Positions 6,044-13,753 of a stretch of DNA of 29,367 nt are shown in pieces. This DNA comes from an uncultured Clostridia bacterium. Lineage in GTDB: Bacteria; Bacillota; Clostridia; Oscillospirales; CAG-272. Position 1 is the stretch's first letter, and every line of letters starts with the position of its first letter. The notes beneath the pieces were generated by a model. That model searched no databases. It was given only the letters and a program-made list of their open reading frames with translations, and was not told the origin of the DNA. The stretch covers positions 1 to 29,367 of the forward strand of contig CAJGCT010000020.1 of the NCBI GenBank assembly GCA_904501985.1, written 5' to 3'. The position numbers and the translations under genes are program-made.

Positions 6044-7651
6044 ATGCATCAGGCACTGTACAGGAAATGGCGTCCGCAGAGCTTTTCCGACGTCTGCGGT
6101 CAGGATCATATCACCGCTATACTTCGCTATGGGGTTGAAAATAAAAAAACATCCCACGCCTATCTTTTTACAGGCTCACGCGGAACGGGAAAGACCACCT
6201 GCGCAAAGATACTTGCCAAAGCCGTAAACTGCGAATCACCCGTAAACGGCGATCCCTGCGGCAAATGTGCCGCCTGCCTTGCGGCAGATAGGGGAAGCTG
6301 TATTGATATCGTAGAGATGGACGCCGCATCAAACAACGGCGTTGACGATATCCGTCAGATACGCGACGAGGTGGAATATCTTCCTGCGGAGCTTACAAAA
6401 AAGGTGTATATCATCGACGAGGTGCATATGCTGTCGGCAAGCGCATTCAACGCGCTTTTAAAGACCCTTGAAGAGCCGCCGGCACACGTGATGTTTATTC
6501 TTGCCACAACGGAGCTTCAGAAGATTCCGGCTACCATTTTGTCACGCTGTCAGCGTTTCGATTTCAGACGGATTTCAAGCGATGTTATAGCGGCAAGGCT
6601 CGAACATATCGCGGCGTCCGAGGGAATAGAGCTTGACCACGAGGCGGCATTTATGCTCGCACATCTTGCTCAGGGCGGAATGCGCGATGCAATATCTCTG
6701 CTTGAGCTGTGCTCCGGTGATAACAGACCTGTCACCACATCAGTGGTTGAGGAAATTGCAGGCACAGGCGTCAGAGACGTTATCATTAAGCTGCTTTCTG
6801 CTGTATGTGACAAGGACTACGACACCATATTCGGTGAGATCGGCAAAATGTTTGCATCAAGCAAGGATATAGCTGTATTCTGGCAGGATCTTATCGGATT
6901 TTACCGTGATATGCTGGTAGTAAAATCGACCAAAAACTCACGGGAGTATCTCGACCTTTCCGAGCGTCAGTATGGTGAGCTTACCACTATTTCGGGGCGG
7001 TTTGCCTCGGAAACGCTTATATATCATGCAAAGCTGCTTGACGAAGCACTTGTTTCCATGCGTCAGTCAAGCGCATCCAAGCGTATCATTGCCGAAATGA
7101 CCCTTGTTCGTATGTGCGACGAGCGGTTTTCAACAACAAATGAGGCGTTGGCTTCAAGAATTACGCTTCTTGAGGACAAGCTGAAATCCGGCGCATACCG
7201 TATAAGCACTCCATCTGCGCAAAATGATGTGGCACAAAAAATCGTTGATGCGCCAAAGCCCGAAGCAGGTGAAAAACGTGCGGACGGAGCGGCTTATAAA
7301 TCGTCCGCCGACACCGAAGCACCTGTAAAAAAAGAATACAGACAGCTTCCCTATTGGGCGGAGCTTGTGCAGAAATGCTGTGAGCGTGATCTTATGCTTG
7401 GAAGTCTGCTTCGTGAATCCGCAAAGGGATTTACGGTGAACACGGATGAGCTTCTGCATATCCGCACAGGCAACAGAATGGCACTTACCATTATTACAAA
7501 TATGTTCTCGGAGTTACTTGAGATACTTAACACCTTCGAGGACGGCAGGCTTACGGCAAATGACGTGAAGCTTGAATATGTTCCCGAAAAAAAGGATGAC
7601 AAAAACAAAGCGCTCGATGAGCTTGCAGGCGCATCGGACGAAATCAATTAA
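6044..7651 (+). CDS. dnaX: DNA polymerase III subunits gamma/tau
   Basis: Clamp-loader ATPase that opens and loads the sliding clamp and, as full-length tau, links the replicative polymerases. The 535-aa product has Walker A GSRGTGKTT (44-52), a zinc site C63, C72, C75, C78, the DEVH box (125-128), sensor I ATTE (154-157) and the arginine finger motif SRC (167-169). Domain III follows to about residue 365, then a hydrophilic linker (about 375-430) and a short C-terminal tau region. The ATG has GAGGTGA nine bases upstream. It lies 30 nt after the SRP RNA and 24 nt before ybaB, so transcription probably comes from the SRP promoter. An in-frame A AAA AAA heptamer at 7327-7333 followed by a hairpin lies where gamma would end (see separate entry). 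Confidence 0.97.
   Translation: MHQALYRKWRPQSFSDVCGQDHITAILRYGVENKKTSHAYLFTGSRGTGKTTCAKILAKAVNCESPVNGDPCGKCAACLAADRGSCIDIVEMDAASNNGVDDIRQIRDEVEYLPAELTKKVYIIDEVHMLSASAFNALLKTLEEPPAHVMFILATTELQKIPATILSRCQRFDFRRISSDVIAARLEHIAASEGIELDHEAAFMLAHLAQGGMRDAISLLELCSGDNRPVTTSVVEEIAGTGVRDVIIKLLSAVCDKDYDTIFGEIGKMFASSKDIAVFWQDLIGFYRDMLVVKSTKNSREYLDLSERQYGELTTISGRFASETLIYHAKLLDEALVSMRQSSASKRIIAEMTLVRMCDERFSTTNEALASRITLLEDKLKSGAYRISTPSAQNDVAQKIVDAPKPEAGEKRADGAAYKSSADTEAPVKKEYRQLPYWAELVQKCCERDLMLGSLLRESAKGFTVNTDELLHIRTGNRMALTIITNMFSELLEILNTFEDGRLTANDVKLEYVPEKKDDKNKALDELAGASDEIN
7327..7383 (+). promoter_or_regulatory. Candidate -1 frameshift site in dnaX
   Basis: Seven A (7327-7333) occur in register as GTA AAA AAA (codons 428-430). 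Ten bases later AGCTTC (7344-7349) can pair with GGAGCT (7360-7365), extended by CC/GG across a two-base bulge. A -1 shift would add 16 codons and stop at TGA 7381-7383, giving a 446-aa gamma-like product close to the 431 aa of E. coli gamma. No Shine-Dalgarno-like stimulator is visible upstream. An A AAA AAG heptamer also occurs in register at 6397-6403 inside the ATPase domain, where shifting would make no sense, so the motif alone is not specific. Confidence 0.3.
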
Positions 7652-7675
7652 CAATATCGAAAGGATAACAGTAAA

Positions 7676-8023
7676 ATGAAAGCACGTTTACCTAAGGGTA
7701 TGGGCGGCGGTCCCCAGAATATGAACGCAATGATAAGACAGGCGCAGAAGATGCAGGCTGACATGGAGACTCTCCAGGAAGAGCTTGATGCACGCGAGTA
7801 CGATGTGTCCGCAGGCGGCGGTGTTGTCACCGTTAAGATAAACGGCAAGAAGGAGATACTTAATATCGGTCTTAAGCCGGAAATCGTTGATCCCGACGAT
7901 ATTGAATCTCTTTCCGATATACTTGTTGCCGCAGTTAATGAGGCTATCAAAAAGGTTGAAGATACAAACGCGGAGGAAATGCAGAAGATCACCGGCGACA
8001 TTAACGTTCCGGGTCTGTTTTAA
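7676..8023 (+). CDS. ybaB: YbaB/EbfC family nucleoid-associated protein
   Basis: Small dimeric DNA-binding protein of the YbaB/EbfC family, thought to act at the nucleoid and often linked with RecR-dependent repair. The 115-aa product has the flexible glycine-rich start (KGMGGGPQNMNAM), an amphipathic helix of Gln, Lys and Met (residues 19-40), the core AREYDVSAGGGVVTVKINGKKEI (42-64), and the acidic DPDDIESLSDILVAAVNEA segment (73-91). The ATG at 7676 follows GAAAGGA with about 10 nt spacing. It lies between dnaX and recR in the conserved order and is 6 nt ahead of recR, so the three are almost certainly cotranscribed. Confidence 0.95.
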   Translation: MKARLPKGMGGGPQNMNAMIRQAQKMQADMETLQEELDAREYDVSAGGGVVTVKINGKKEILNIGLKPEIVDPDDIESLSDILVAAVNEAIKKVEDTNAEEMQKITGDINVPGLF

Positions 8024-8029
8024 TTTGCC

Positions 8030-8629
8030 ATGGCGGAATATATTCTTCCGCTGGAACGGCTTATTGAGCAGTTCAGAAAGCTTCCCGGCATAGGTAAAAA
8101 AACAGCCGTAAGACTTGCTTTTGCGGTGCTTGATTTTACAAACGAGGAAGCTGAAACTTTTGCCGATGCTGTGCGCGGCGCGAAAGAGTTGGTGCGCACC
8201 TGCTCTGTTTGTCAGAATATTTCCGACGGAGATATTTGCCATATATGTGGGGATTCCGAGAGAGACCATTCGGTTATATGCGTGGTGGAGGATGCAAAGG
8301 CTGTAATGTCCCTTGAAAAGGTCAAGGAATATGACGGCGTTTACCATGTGCTCCACGGTGCTATTTCCCCTATGGAGGGTATCGGACCGGATAAGCTCCG
8401 TATCCGAGAGCTTATAGCAAGGCTGAGCGACGGCACGGTAGACGAGATAATCATAGCCACCAACCCAACGGTTGAGGGCGAGGCTACCGCCATGTATCTG
8501 ACAAAGCTCATAAAGCCTCTTGGAGTAAAGGTGTCACGCCTTGCCTACGGTATTCCGGTGGGCGGCGAGCTTGAATATGCCGACGAGGTTACTCTTATGC
8601 GTGCCATTGAGGGCCGCAGGACCATGTAA
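8030..8629 (+). CDS. recR: Recombination mediator protein RecR
   Basis: Ring-forming partner of RecO in loading RecA onto single-stranded gaps. The 199-aa product, the usual family length, has a helix-hairpin-helix motif LPGIGKKTAVRLA (18-30), a four-cysteine zinc site C58, C61, C70, C73, a TOPRIM domain starting SVICVVEDAK (81-90) with the ATNPTVEGEATA segment, and the C-terminal YGIPVGGELEYADEVTL signature. The start at 8030 comes six bases after the ybaB stop and has no clear Shine-Dalgarno sequence, so translation is probably coupled to ybaB. No terminator is visible after the stop before the yceD promoter. Confidence 0.97.
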   Translation: MAEYILPLERLIEQFRKLPGIGKKTAVRLAFAVLDFTNEEAETFADAVRGAKELVRTCSVCQNISDGDICHICGDSERDHSVICVVEDAKAVMSLEKVKEYDGVYHVLHGAISPMEGIGPDKLRIRELIARLSDGTVDEIIIATNPTVEGEATAMYLTKLIKPLGVKVSRLAYGIPVGGELEYADEVTLMRAIEGRRTM

Positions 8630-8672
8630 GTATAGTTAAAGTGAACAAATTTAGATAATTTTTCTATAGCTA

Positions 8673-8701
8673 TTGACAAATCGGATAAAATAATATATAA
8701 T
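8673..8701 (+). promoter_or_regulatory. Consensus sigma-A promoter for yceD-rpmF
   Basis: TTGACA (8673-8678), 17-nt spacer, TATAAT (8696-8701), both boxes perfect. The predicted start is near 8708, about 38 nt before the yceD ATG. Confidence 0.88.
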
Positions 8702-8745
8702 TAATTAGTTGCTACTTTGTGCAGCTTCAAAAACGGAGGTATGTC

Positions 8746-9273
8746 ATGGCAATAGATATGCGAAAAATTCTCTCCGGAGAAGTTGATAAGCTTACGATAG
8801 CGCACAGCTTTTCACTTGCCGATGATGAGTTCCCTTTTGACACACAGGTAGACGGCGTAGTTTTTACAAAACCCGCAGAAGTAACGGGCGAGATCGTGAA
8901 TATGGGTGGTTACATCAGCCTTGAGGCAACGATCAGCGTGGAATACGATACCGAGTGCGCGCGATGCTTAAAGCCGCTTTCCCGCCGCTTTGAGACCTCG
9001 TTTTCACGTACGGTGGTAAACCGCGGAGAGCTTGTTAATACTTCTTTAGAGGATACCGACGACTATATAGAGATCGTTGACGGTATGCTTGATATTGAGA
9101 CGGCTTCAGCAGAGCAGCTCATGATGGAGTTCCCCACAAAGGAGCTTTGTCTGGAGGACTGCAAGGGGCTTTGCCCCAAGTGCGGACAGGATCTCAATGA
9201 GGGTGAATGCGGCTGTGTGAAAAAAGAAATTGATCCGAGGCTTGCAATTTTGCAAAAACTACTTGAAAAATAA
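8746..9273 (+). CDS. yceD: YceD family protein (DUF177)
   Basis: Member of the YceD/DUF177 family, implicated in 23S rRNA accumulation or ribosome assembly and usually encoded just ahead of rpmF, as here. The 175-aa product has C71-x2-C74 in the ECARCLKPL motif and a cysteine-rich C-terminus (C135, C139, C143, C146, C155, C157) with CKGLCPKCGQDLNEGECGC, likely metal-binding. I chose the ATG at 8746, six bases after GGAGG. An in-frame GTG at 8719 is too close to the promoter and has no ribosome binding site. The last codons overlap the -35 box of the rpmF promoter. The biochemical activity of the family is not settled. Confidence 0.92.
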   Translation: MAIDMRKILSGEVDKLTIAHSFSLADDEFPFDTQVDGVVFTKPAEVTGEIVNMGGYISLEATISVEYDTECARCLKPLSRRFETSFSRTVVNRGELVNTSLEDTDDYIEIVDGMLDIETASAEQLMMEFPTKELCLEDCKGLCPKCGQDLNEGECGCVKKEIDPRLAILQKLLEK

Positions 9274-9291
9274 TAATATTTGATGTATAAT
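9263..9291 (+). promoter_or_regulatory. sigma-A promoter for rpmF inside the yceD end
   Basis: TTGAAA (9263-9268), 17-nt spacer, perfect TATAAT (9286-9291). The -35 box lies in the last codons of yceD. This gives rpmF its own transcript starting near 9298, which fits the higher demand for a ribosomal protein than for its assembly partner. Confidence 0.78.
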
Positions 9292-9326
9292 ATAAAAGTG
9301 TTATACAGTTAAGGAGGTGTCGTGAA

Positions 9327-9506
9327 ATGGCAGTACCGAAGAAGAAAGTCTCCAGTGCGAGACGTGATAAGAGAAGATCTAACGTATGGAAGCTCGAAAT
9401 GCCGGGTATGACAAAGTGCCCCAAGTGCGGTGAATACAACCTCGCACACAGAGTTTGCAGAGCGTGCGGAACCTACAAGGGTGAGCAGGTTATCAACGTT
9501 GACTAA
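9327..9506 (+). CDS. rpmF: 50S ribosomal protein L32
   Basis: L32 is a small zinc-ribbon protein of the large ribosomal subunit. The 59-aa product begins MAVPKKKVSSARRDKRRS, the classical L32 N-terminus, and has four cysteines C31-x2-C34 and C44-x2-C47, so it is the zinc-binding (C+) form. Some Bacillota also carry a cysteine-free copy used under zinc limitation; none is in this window. AAGGAGGTG at 9311-9319 is ideally placed before the ATG at 9327. It follows yceD and is closed by a strong terminator 4 nt after its stop. Confidence 0.97.
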   Translation: MAVPKKKVSSARRDKRRSNVWKLEMPGMTKCPKCGEYNLAHRVCRACGTYKGEQVINVD

Positions 9507-9510
9507 GTGA

Positions 9511-9545
9511 AAAATCACGCTGTCTTTCGGACGGCGTGATTTTTT
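9511..9545 (+). terminator. Intrinsic terminator of yceD-rpmF
   Basis: AAAATCACGCTGTC (9511-9524) pairs with GACGGCGTGATTTT (9530-9543), one G-T wobble, 5-nt loop, with the T run 9540-9545 overlapping the end of the stem. It ends only 9 nt before the next promoter. Confidence 0.93.
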
Positions 9546-9553
9546 GTGTTTAC

Positions 9554-9582
9554 TTGACAAACCTCACCTTATGCTGTAAAAT
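9554..9582 (+). promoter_or_regulatory. sigma-A promoter for GNAT-rqcH
   Basis: TTGACA (9554-9559), 17-nt spacer, TAAAAT (9577-9582). The predicted start is near 9589, about 22 nt before the GNAT ATG. Confidence 0.8.
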
Positions 9583-9610
9583 ATATACACCACTCTCACC
9601 GGAGGTTTAT

Positions 9611-10303
9611 ATGAAAATAACTCTTATCTGCCGCGATGAATCGTGGCTGCATGACGATAATGCCGACGTGGCAGTGCCATTTGAGCTTACGGCTGACGCG
9701 GAGGGTGTGACCATACAATACTATCCTGCCGCACAAGATATTACGGATGAATTTGTCCGCATTTTCGGTGAAAATGAGGCTTCAATACTTTCAAAGTCCG
9801 CCGTGGCGTGGGCGTGCGAGCATTTCGGAGCGTTTCTCGCTGATCACGGATTTTCATTAAGCCCCGATTCCGAGGACTATTATATAAATTACACTTTGCT
9901 GGCTGAGAAACGTGAAATATCCGCCGAGGTCTGCCGCCTTACGGGCGATGAACCGTATTTAGACCTTACCGAAACCGATATTTCTGGACTGTGCGGGGAT
10001 AGATACATTGTTTATGCCGCTGTAGTGGATAATAAGATTGCGGCGGTGGCAAATACGGGCGAGCCGATTTTTGAGGACACCCCAGAAGCTGTGGAGATAG
10101 GTGTCGACACCGCAGAAGCGTACCGCGGACGGGGACTTGCCAAAGCCTGTGCGGCGGCTTTAATTTCGGAGCTGGCAGAGCTGGGACACAGCGCGTTTTA
10201 CGAGTGCGCTTCGGGAAATACGGCGTCTATGGCACTTGCGAAAAGTCTTGGCGGTGTGGTCGCCTGCAAAAAAATATACATCGTCGGATTTAAAGACGAG
10301 TAA
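9611..10303 (+). CDS. GNAT family N-acetyltransferase, substrate unknown
   Basis: Predicted acetyl-CoA-dependent N-acetyltransferase of 230 aa. The C-terminal third carries the GNAT core: EIGVDTAEAYRGRGLAKA has the acetyl-CoA pyrophosphate loop RGRGLA at residues 172-177, followed by a helix and the late motif NTASMALAKSLGG. The N-terminal two thirds are acidic (DNADVAVPF, DEFVRIFGENEAS) and not recognisable, resembling the two-part layout of FR47-like GNAT proteins. The ATG at 9611 has GGAGG five bases upstream; an in-frame upstream extension would run through the promoter. It lies 11 nt before rqcH and shares its transcript. The substrate could be a small molecule, a tRNA-linked amino acid or a protein; the sequence does not decide. 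Confidence 0.85.
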   Translation: MKITLICRDESWLHDDNADVAVPFELTADAEGVTIQYYPAAQDITDEFVRIFGENEASILSKSAVAWACEHFGAFLADHGFSLSPDSEDYYINYTLLAEKREISAEVCRLTGDEPYLDLTETDISGLCGDRYIVYAAVVDNKIAAVANTGEPIFEDTPEAVEIGVDTAEAYRGRGLAKACAAALISELAELGHSAFYECASGNTASMALAKSLGGVVACKKIYIVGFKDE

Positions 10304-10314
10304 CGGAGGGAATT

Positions 10315-12066
10315 ATGGCATTTGACGCAGGAATGGTATCTGCTATAGTACACGAGCTTAACAGCCGTATAATAGGTGCGCGTGTGGAGAAGGTCACACA
10401 GCCGGAAAAGGACGAAATTGTCCTTCTTCTGCACCTTGGGCGCGAAAATATGCGCCTTGCGCTGTCGTCAGGTACAAATAATCCCCATTTCAACATAACC
10501 TCCACAGTAAAAGAAAATCCTGCCGCACCGCCGATGTTTTGTATGCTTCTTCGAAAGCACTTGACGGGAGCGCGAATATCATCGGTTACACAGCTTGGCT
10601 TTGAGCGCGCGGTGGAGTTTGCATTCGATTCCTACGATGAAATGGGATTTGAGACTAAAAAATATCTTGTCACCGAGACTATGGGCAAGTACAGCAACAT
10701 CATTTTGCTTAACAATGAGAAAAAGGTTGTAAGCGCACTTAAAATAATCGACCTTGCCACAAGTAACGTAAGACAGATACTTCCCGGCTTCCCCTACGAG
10801 CTTCCGCCGGAGCAGAAAAAGCTCTGTCCGCTTGAAGTCTCGGAGGAAAAATTCCTTTCGGCGTTTGAAGCTTCGGAGGATATGCCTGCCGACAAATTCA
10901 TACTGTCAAGCTTCTACGGCTTTGCGGCGGTGACCGCACGTGAGATAGTCTGCCGCGCCATGGGCGAAACGGATACGCTGATTTCGGTGTGCGACGGCGG
11001 CAAGCTGTGCGATGCTTTTATGTATGCGGTGAACACACTGAAAAACGGCACCTCCGAGCCGTGGCTTGTGTCCGACAAAAGCGGAAAACCTATAGAATAC
11101 CTGTTTTTTGAGCCGCGTGAGTATGGGGCGGACTTCGAAGTGAAAAAGGTGTCGGATTTCGGCGTTTTGCTTGATGAATACTTCGGCAGACGTGACCGCG
11201 CCGAGCGTATCCGTCAGCGTACAGCCGATATTTTCAGGCTGCTCACAAATGCAGAAACAAGACTTCATAAAAAGTTAGAGCTTCAGCACCGTGACCTTGA
11301 AGCCTGTGCGGAGAAGGATAAATTCAAGCTGTGGGGCGACCTTATAACGGGAAATATTTACCGTCTCACACGTGGAATGGAGTCGGCGGCACTTGAAAAT
11401 TACTATGACGATAACTGCCCCCAAATAATTATTACTCTTGATAAGCGACTGACGCCACAGCAGAATGCACAGAAGTATTATAAGCGATACAATAAATCAA
11501 AAACAGCCGAAATCGAGCTTGCAAAGCAGATAAAGCTGGCGAAGGCTGAGCTTGAGTATATTTACACCGTTTTTGATTCGCTTACACGCGCCGAGAGCGA
11601 AAGCGATATTTTAGAGATACGAGAGGAGCTTCACAGCTCCGGCTATGCGTCCAGAATGAAGAATTATTCGGCAAAGAAGCTGTCTGCTCCAAAGCTTATG
11701 GAGTTTAAAACGAGCGGTGGATACAGGGTGCTTTGCGGAAAGAATAATCACCAGAACGACTATCTCACTACCCGTATGGCAGGAAAGCTTGATTATTGGT
11801 TCCATGTAAAGAATCAACCCGGCTCCCACTGCGTTATGTTTACCGACGGAGAGGAGCCGTCAGAGCGGGATTTTACCGAGGCGGCAATGATAGCGGCGCA
11901 CTATTCAAAAGTGAGCGAGGGCGTCAATGTTCCGGTTGACTATACGCTTATACGCAATATTCGCAAGCCCGGCGGCTCAAAACCCGGATTTGTGACCTAC
12001 AGCACCAACTATACGGCATATGTGACGCCGGATGAGAGGACAGTGGCGGAGCTTCGCGTAAAATAG
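10315..12066 (+). CDS. rqcH: Rqc2 homologue RqcH (NFACT, FbpA-like)
   Basis: Ribosome quality-control factor that binds stalled 50S subunits carrying peptidyl-tRNA and adds alanine tails that mark the chain for degradation; older annotations call it fibronectin-binding protein. The 583-aa product has the NFACT-N domain (about 1-260, FDAGMVSAIVHEL, MLLRKHLTGARI), a helix-hairpin-helix and coiled-coil arm (about 290-450), and NFACT-R (about 463-570) with GKNNHQNDYLTTRMA and YWFHVKNQPGSH. The acidic-Arg pair needed for tailing in B. subtilis (D97-R98) is E97-R98 here. The ATG has ACGGAGG six bases upstream. It ends the GNAT-rqcH unit and is closed by a terminator. Domain match is strong; activity is inferred. 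Confidence 0.95.
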   Translation: MAFDAGMVSAIVHELNSRIIGARVEKVTQPEKDEIVLLLHLGRENMRLALSSGTNNPHFNITSTVKENPAAPPMFCMLLRKHLTGARISSVTQLGFERAVEFAFDSYDEMGFETKKYLVTETMGKYSNIILLNNEKKVVSALKIIDLATSNVRQILPGFPYELPPEQKKLCPLEVSEEKFLSAFEASEDMPADKFILSSFYGFAAVTAREIVCRAMGETDTLISVCDGGKLCDAFMYAVNTLKNGTSEPWLVSDKSGKPIEYLFFEPREYGADFEVKKVSDFGVLLDEYFGRRDRAERIRQRTADIFRLLTNAETRLHKKLELQHRDLEACAEKDKFKLWGDLITGNIYRLTRGMESAALENYYDDNCPQIIITLDKRLTPQQNAQKYYKRYNKSKTAEIELAKQIKLAKAELEYIYTVFDSLTRAESESDILEIREELHSSGYASRMKNYSAKKLSAPKLMEFKTSGGYRVLCGKNNHQNDYLTTRMAGKLDYWFHVKNQPGSHCVMFTDGEEPSERDFTEAAMIAAHYSKVSEGVNVPVDYTLIRNIRKPGGSKPGFVTYSTNYTAYVTPDERTVAELRVK

Positions 12067-12076
12067 CGGACAAAAG

Positions 12077-12098
12077 AGAGCCTTAGAGGCTCTTTTTT
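12077..12098 (+). terminator. Intrinsic terminator of GNAT-rqcH
   Basis: AGAGCC (12077-12082) pairs with GGCTCT (12088-12093) across a 5-nt loop, followed by a run of T (12093-12098), 10 nt after the rqcH stop. Confidence 0.92.
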
Positions 12099-12180
12099 GC
12101 GTTTTACGCCATATGATAGTGAAAAATAAGATAATTTCTTCATTATTAAAAGAAAATTTTCAAAATATCGAAAAAAACTC

Positions 12181-12209
12181 TTGCAATTTCCGTTAATACG
12201 AGTTATACT
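12181..12209 (+). promoter_or_regulatory. sigma-A promoter for dprA-topA-trmFO
   Basis: TTGCAA (12181-12186), 17-nt spacer, TATACT (12204-12209). AAAAAAACTC directly precedes the -35 box, matching the SRP promoter. The predicted start is near 12216, giving an 88-nt leader with no structure I would call. Confidence 0.75.
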
Positions 12210-12303
12210 ATACAGTGGTATATTATTATGTAAGATTTATCCCCACAGAGGGCGTAAAAATACATTTATCCGAATCAAATGCGCAAAGAAAGGAATAATT
12301 GTT

Positions 12304-13722
12304 ATGAATGACATCATTTATTGGGTATGGCTTGCGCAGAAAAACGGTGCAGGGCACGCCGATGCTGTGAAAATGCTAAAGCATTTTCCCGGCGGTGCAC
12401 AGGAAATATATGAAGCTCCATACGAGCGTATTGCGGCAATCAAGGAATGCAGTGAAGGATTTATAAAGCGGCTCACAAATCATGATCTTTCGCAGGCGGA
12501 ACGTGTACTTGAATTTTGCTTTATGAACGGCATACGGGTAGTTCCGTGTGCTTCACCAAACTATCCCAAAAGATTGCAGAGTCTTCACAACAAGCCCATA
12601 GTTCTCTATGTGAGAGGAATGATAGAGGACCTTAATGAGCGGTTTTGCGTGAGTATTGTGGGTACTCGCAAGATGTCAAATTACGGTAAACACATAACCT
12701 TCACGCTTGCCCGTCAGCTTATAGCTTACGGTGCTCTCATAATAAGCGGTGCGGCATACGGTATAGACTCTGCTGCCAACAGTACGGCGGTATTCCTCGA
12801 AGAACCTACCGTGGCTGTGCTTGGGTCTGGTGTAAATGTTCCGTATCCCCCTCAGAATAAGAATCTGCTTGACTATATTGGCACGCACGGAATGGTCGTA
12901 AGTGAATTTGAACCCAACACGCCGCCCTACGGACGAAATTTCCCAATAAGAAACCGCATTATAAGCGGACTTGCCGATGCGGTGATAGTTGTGGAGGGTG
13001 ATGCCAAGAGCGGTGCGCTTATTACCGCACGCCATGCCGCAGATCAGGGGCGCGTGGTCTATGCTGTGCCCGGAAATATAGGTGCTCCAAACAGTGTAGG
13101 TCCTCTCAGAATGATAAGAGACGGCGCAAGGCTCGTAACCTGTGCCGAGGACATTATAGAGGATTTCGCAGACCGTTTTGATCTTAAAAAGCTTGACCGG
13201 ATAACAAAAAACGATAAGTATCTGCGGTATGAGTACAATTACAGTATCCCGCAGCATTCCGAAAATGTGCCGATTTCCACCGCACAGCAGGATAAGATGG
13301 GCGGTCTCAATGTTCCGGCGGTAAAACAAAAATCGGAAAATGCTACACTTCCCGACGTGCCGGCGCCCGAAGATTACCGTGGGCTTTCGGGAATACCGGA
13401 TGACGGTGAGTACGATGTTATTCCGGCATCTTTGGCAGAGCGGTTTGCAGGAGCAAAGAAAAAGAACGAATCGCGCCGTCGGGTACAGTCAAAAGAGACC
13501 TCACAGAGCACTGTGCCGTCGGAGCGTGAATGGATACTTGAAAAGCTGTCCGATACGCAGAAAAAAGTGCTTGCGGCATTCCCCGGTGATGAAGCAGTGA
13601 CCTCAGATAAGCTTTTAGTTAACGGACTTGAGATCGGTGACGTATTGGCGTCCCTTACCGTTCTTGAGCTGTATTCCGCTATCGAAGCATTGCCCGGCGG
13701 TTTCTACCGCAGAAAAATATAA
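12304..13722 (+). CDS. dprA: DNA processing protein DprA
   Basis: Binds incoming single-stranded DNA during natural transformation and loads RecA; also widespread in species not known to be competent. The 472-aa product has an N-terminal helical domain (1-110), the Rossmann core from VSIVGTRKMSNYG (116-128) through ISGAAYGIDSAA, FPIRNRIISGLADAVIVVEG and SGALITARHAADQGR (to about 310), and a C-terminal winged-helix domain (407-472, ILEKLSDTQKKVLAAF). Between core and winged helix is a long hydrophilic linker (about 318-405), which makes the protein over 100 aa longer than the usual 360 or so. The ATG at 12304 has AAAGGAA eight bases upstream; the open frame reaching back to 12181 runs through the promoter and is not coding. 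First gene of dprA-topA-trmFO. Confidence 0.95.
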   Translation: MNDIIYWVWLAQKNGAGHADAVKMLKHFPGGAQEIYEAPYERIAAIKECSEGFIKRLTNHDLSQAERVLEFCFMNGIRVVPCASPNYPKRLQSLHNKPIVLYVRGMIEDLNERFCVSIVGTRKMSNYGKHITFTLARQLIAYGALIISGAAYGIDSAANSTAVFLEEPTVAVLGSGVNVPYPPQNKNLLDYIGTHGMVVSEFEPNTPPYGRNFPIRNRIISGLADAVIVVEGDAKSGALITARHAADQGRVVYAVPGNIGAPNSVGPLRMIRDGARLVTCAEDIIEDFADRFDLKKLDRITKNDKYLRYEYNYSIPQHSENVPISTAQQDKMGGLNVPAVKQKSENATLPDVPAPEDYRGLSGIPDDGEYDVIPASLAERFAGAKKKNESRRRVQSKETSQSTVPSEREWILEKLSDTQKKVLAAFPGDEAVTSDKLLVNGLEIGDVLASLTVLELYSAIEALPGGFYRRKI

Positions 13723-13753
13723 ATTAACCCAAGAGAAGGAGAAATATCTCAAT

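Noticed and set aside
6397..6403. A AAA AAG heptamer in dnaX as frameshift site
   Set aside because: In register but inside the ATPase domain; shifting there would give a useless 120-residue fragment.
7688..8356. 222-codon minus-strand open frame
   Set aside because: Antisense to ybaB and recR, both clearly recognisable.
12181..12303. N-terminal extension of dprA from a TTG
   Set aside because: The extension would begin in the -35 box; the ATG at 12304 has a ribosome site and matches the family start.
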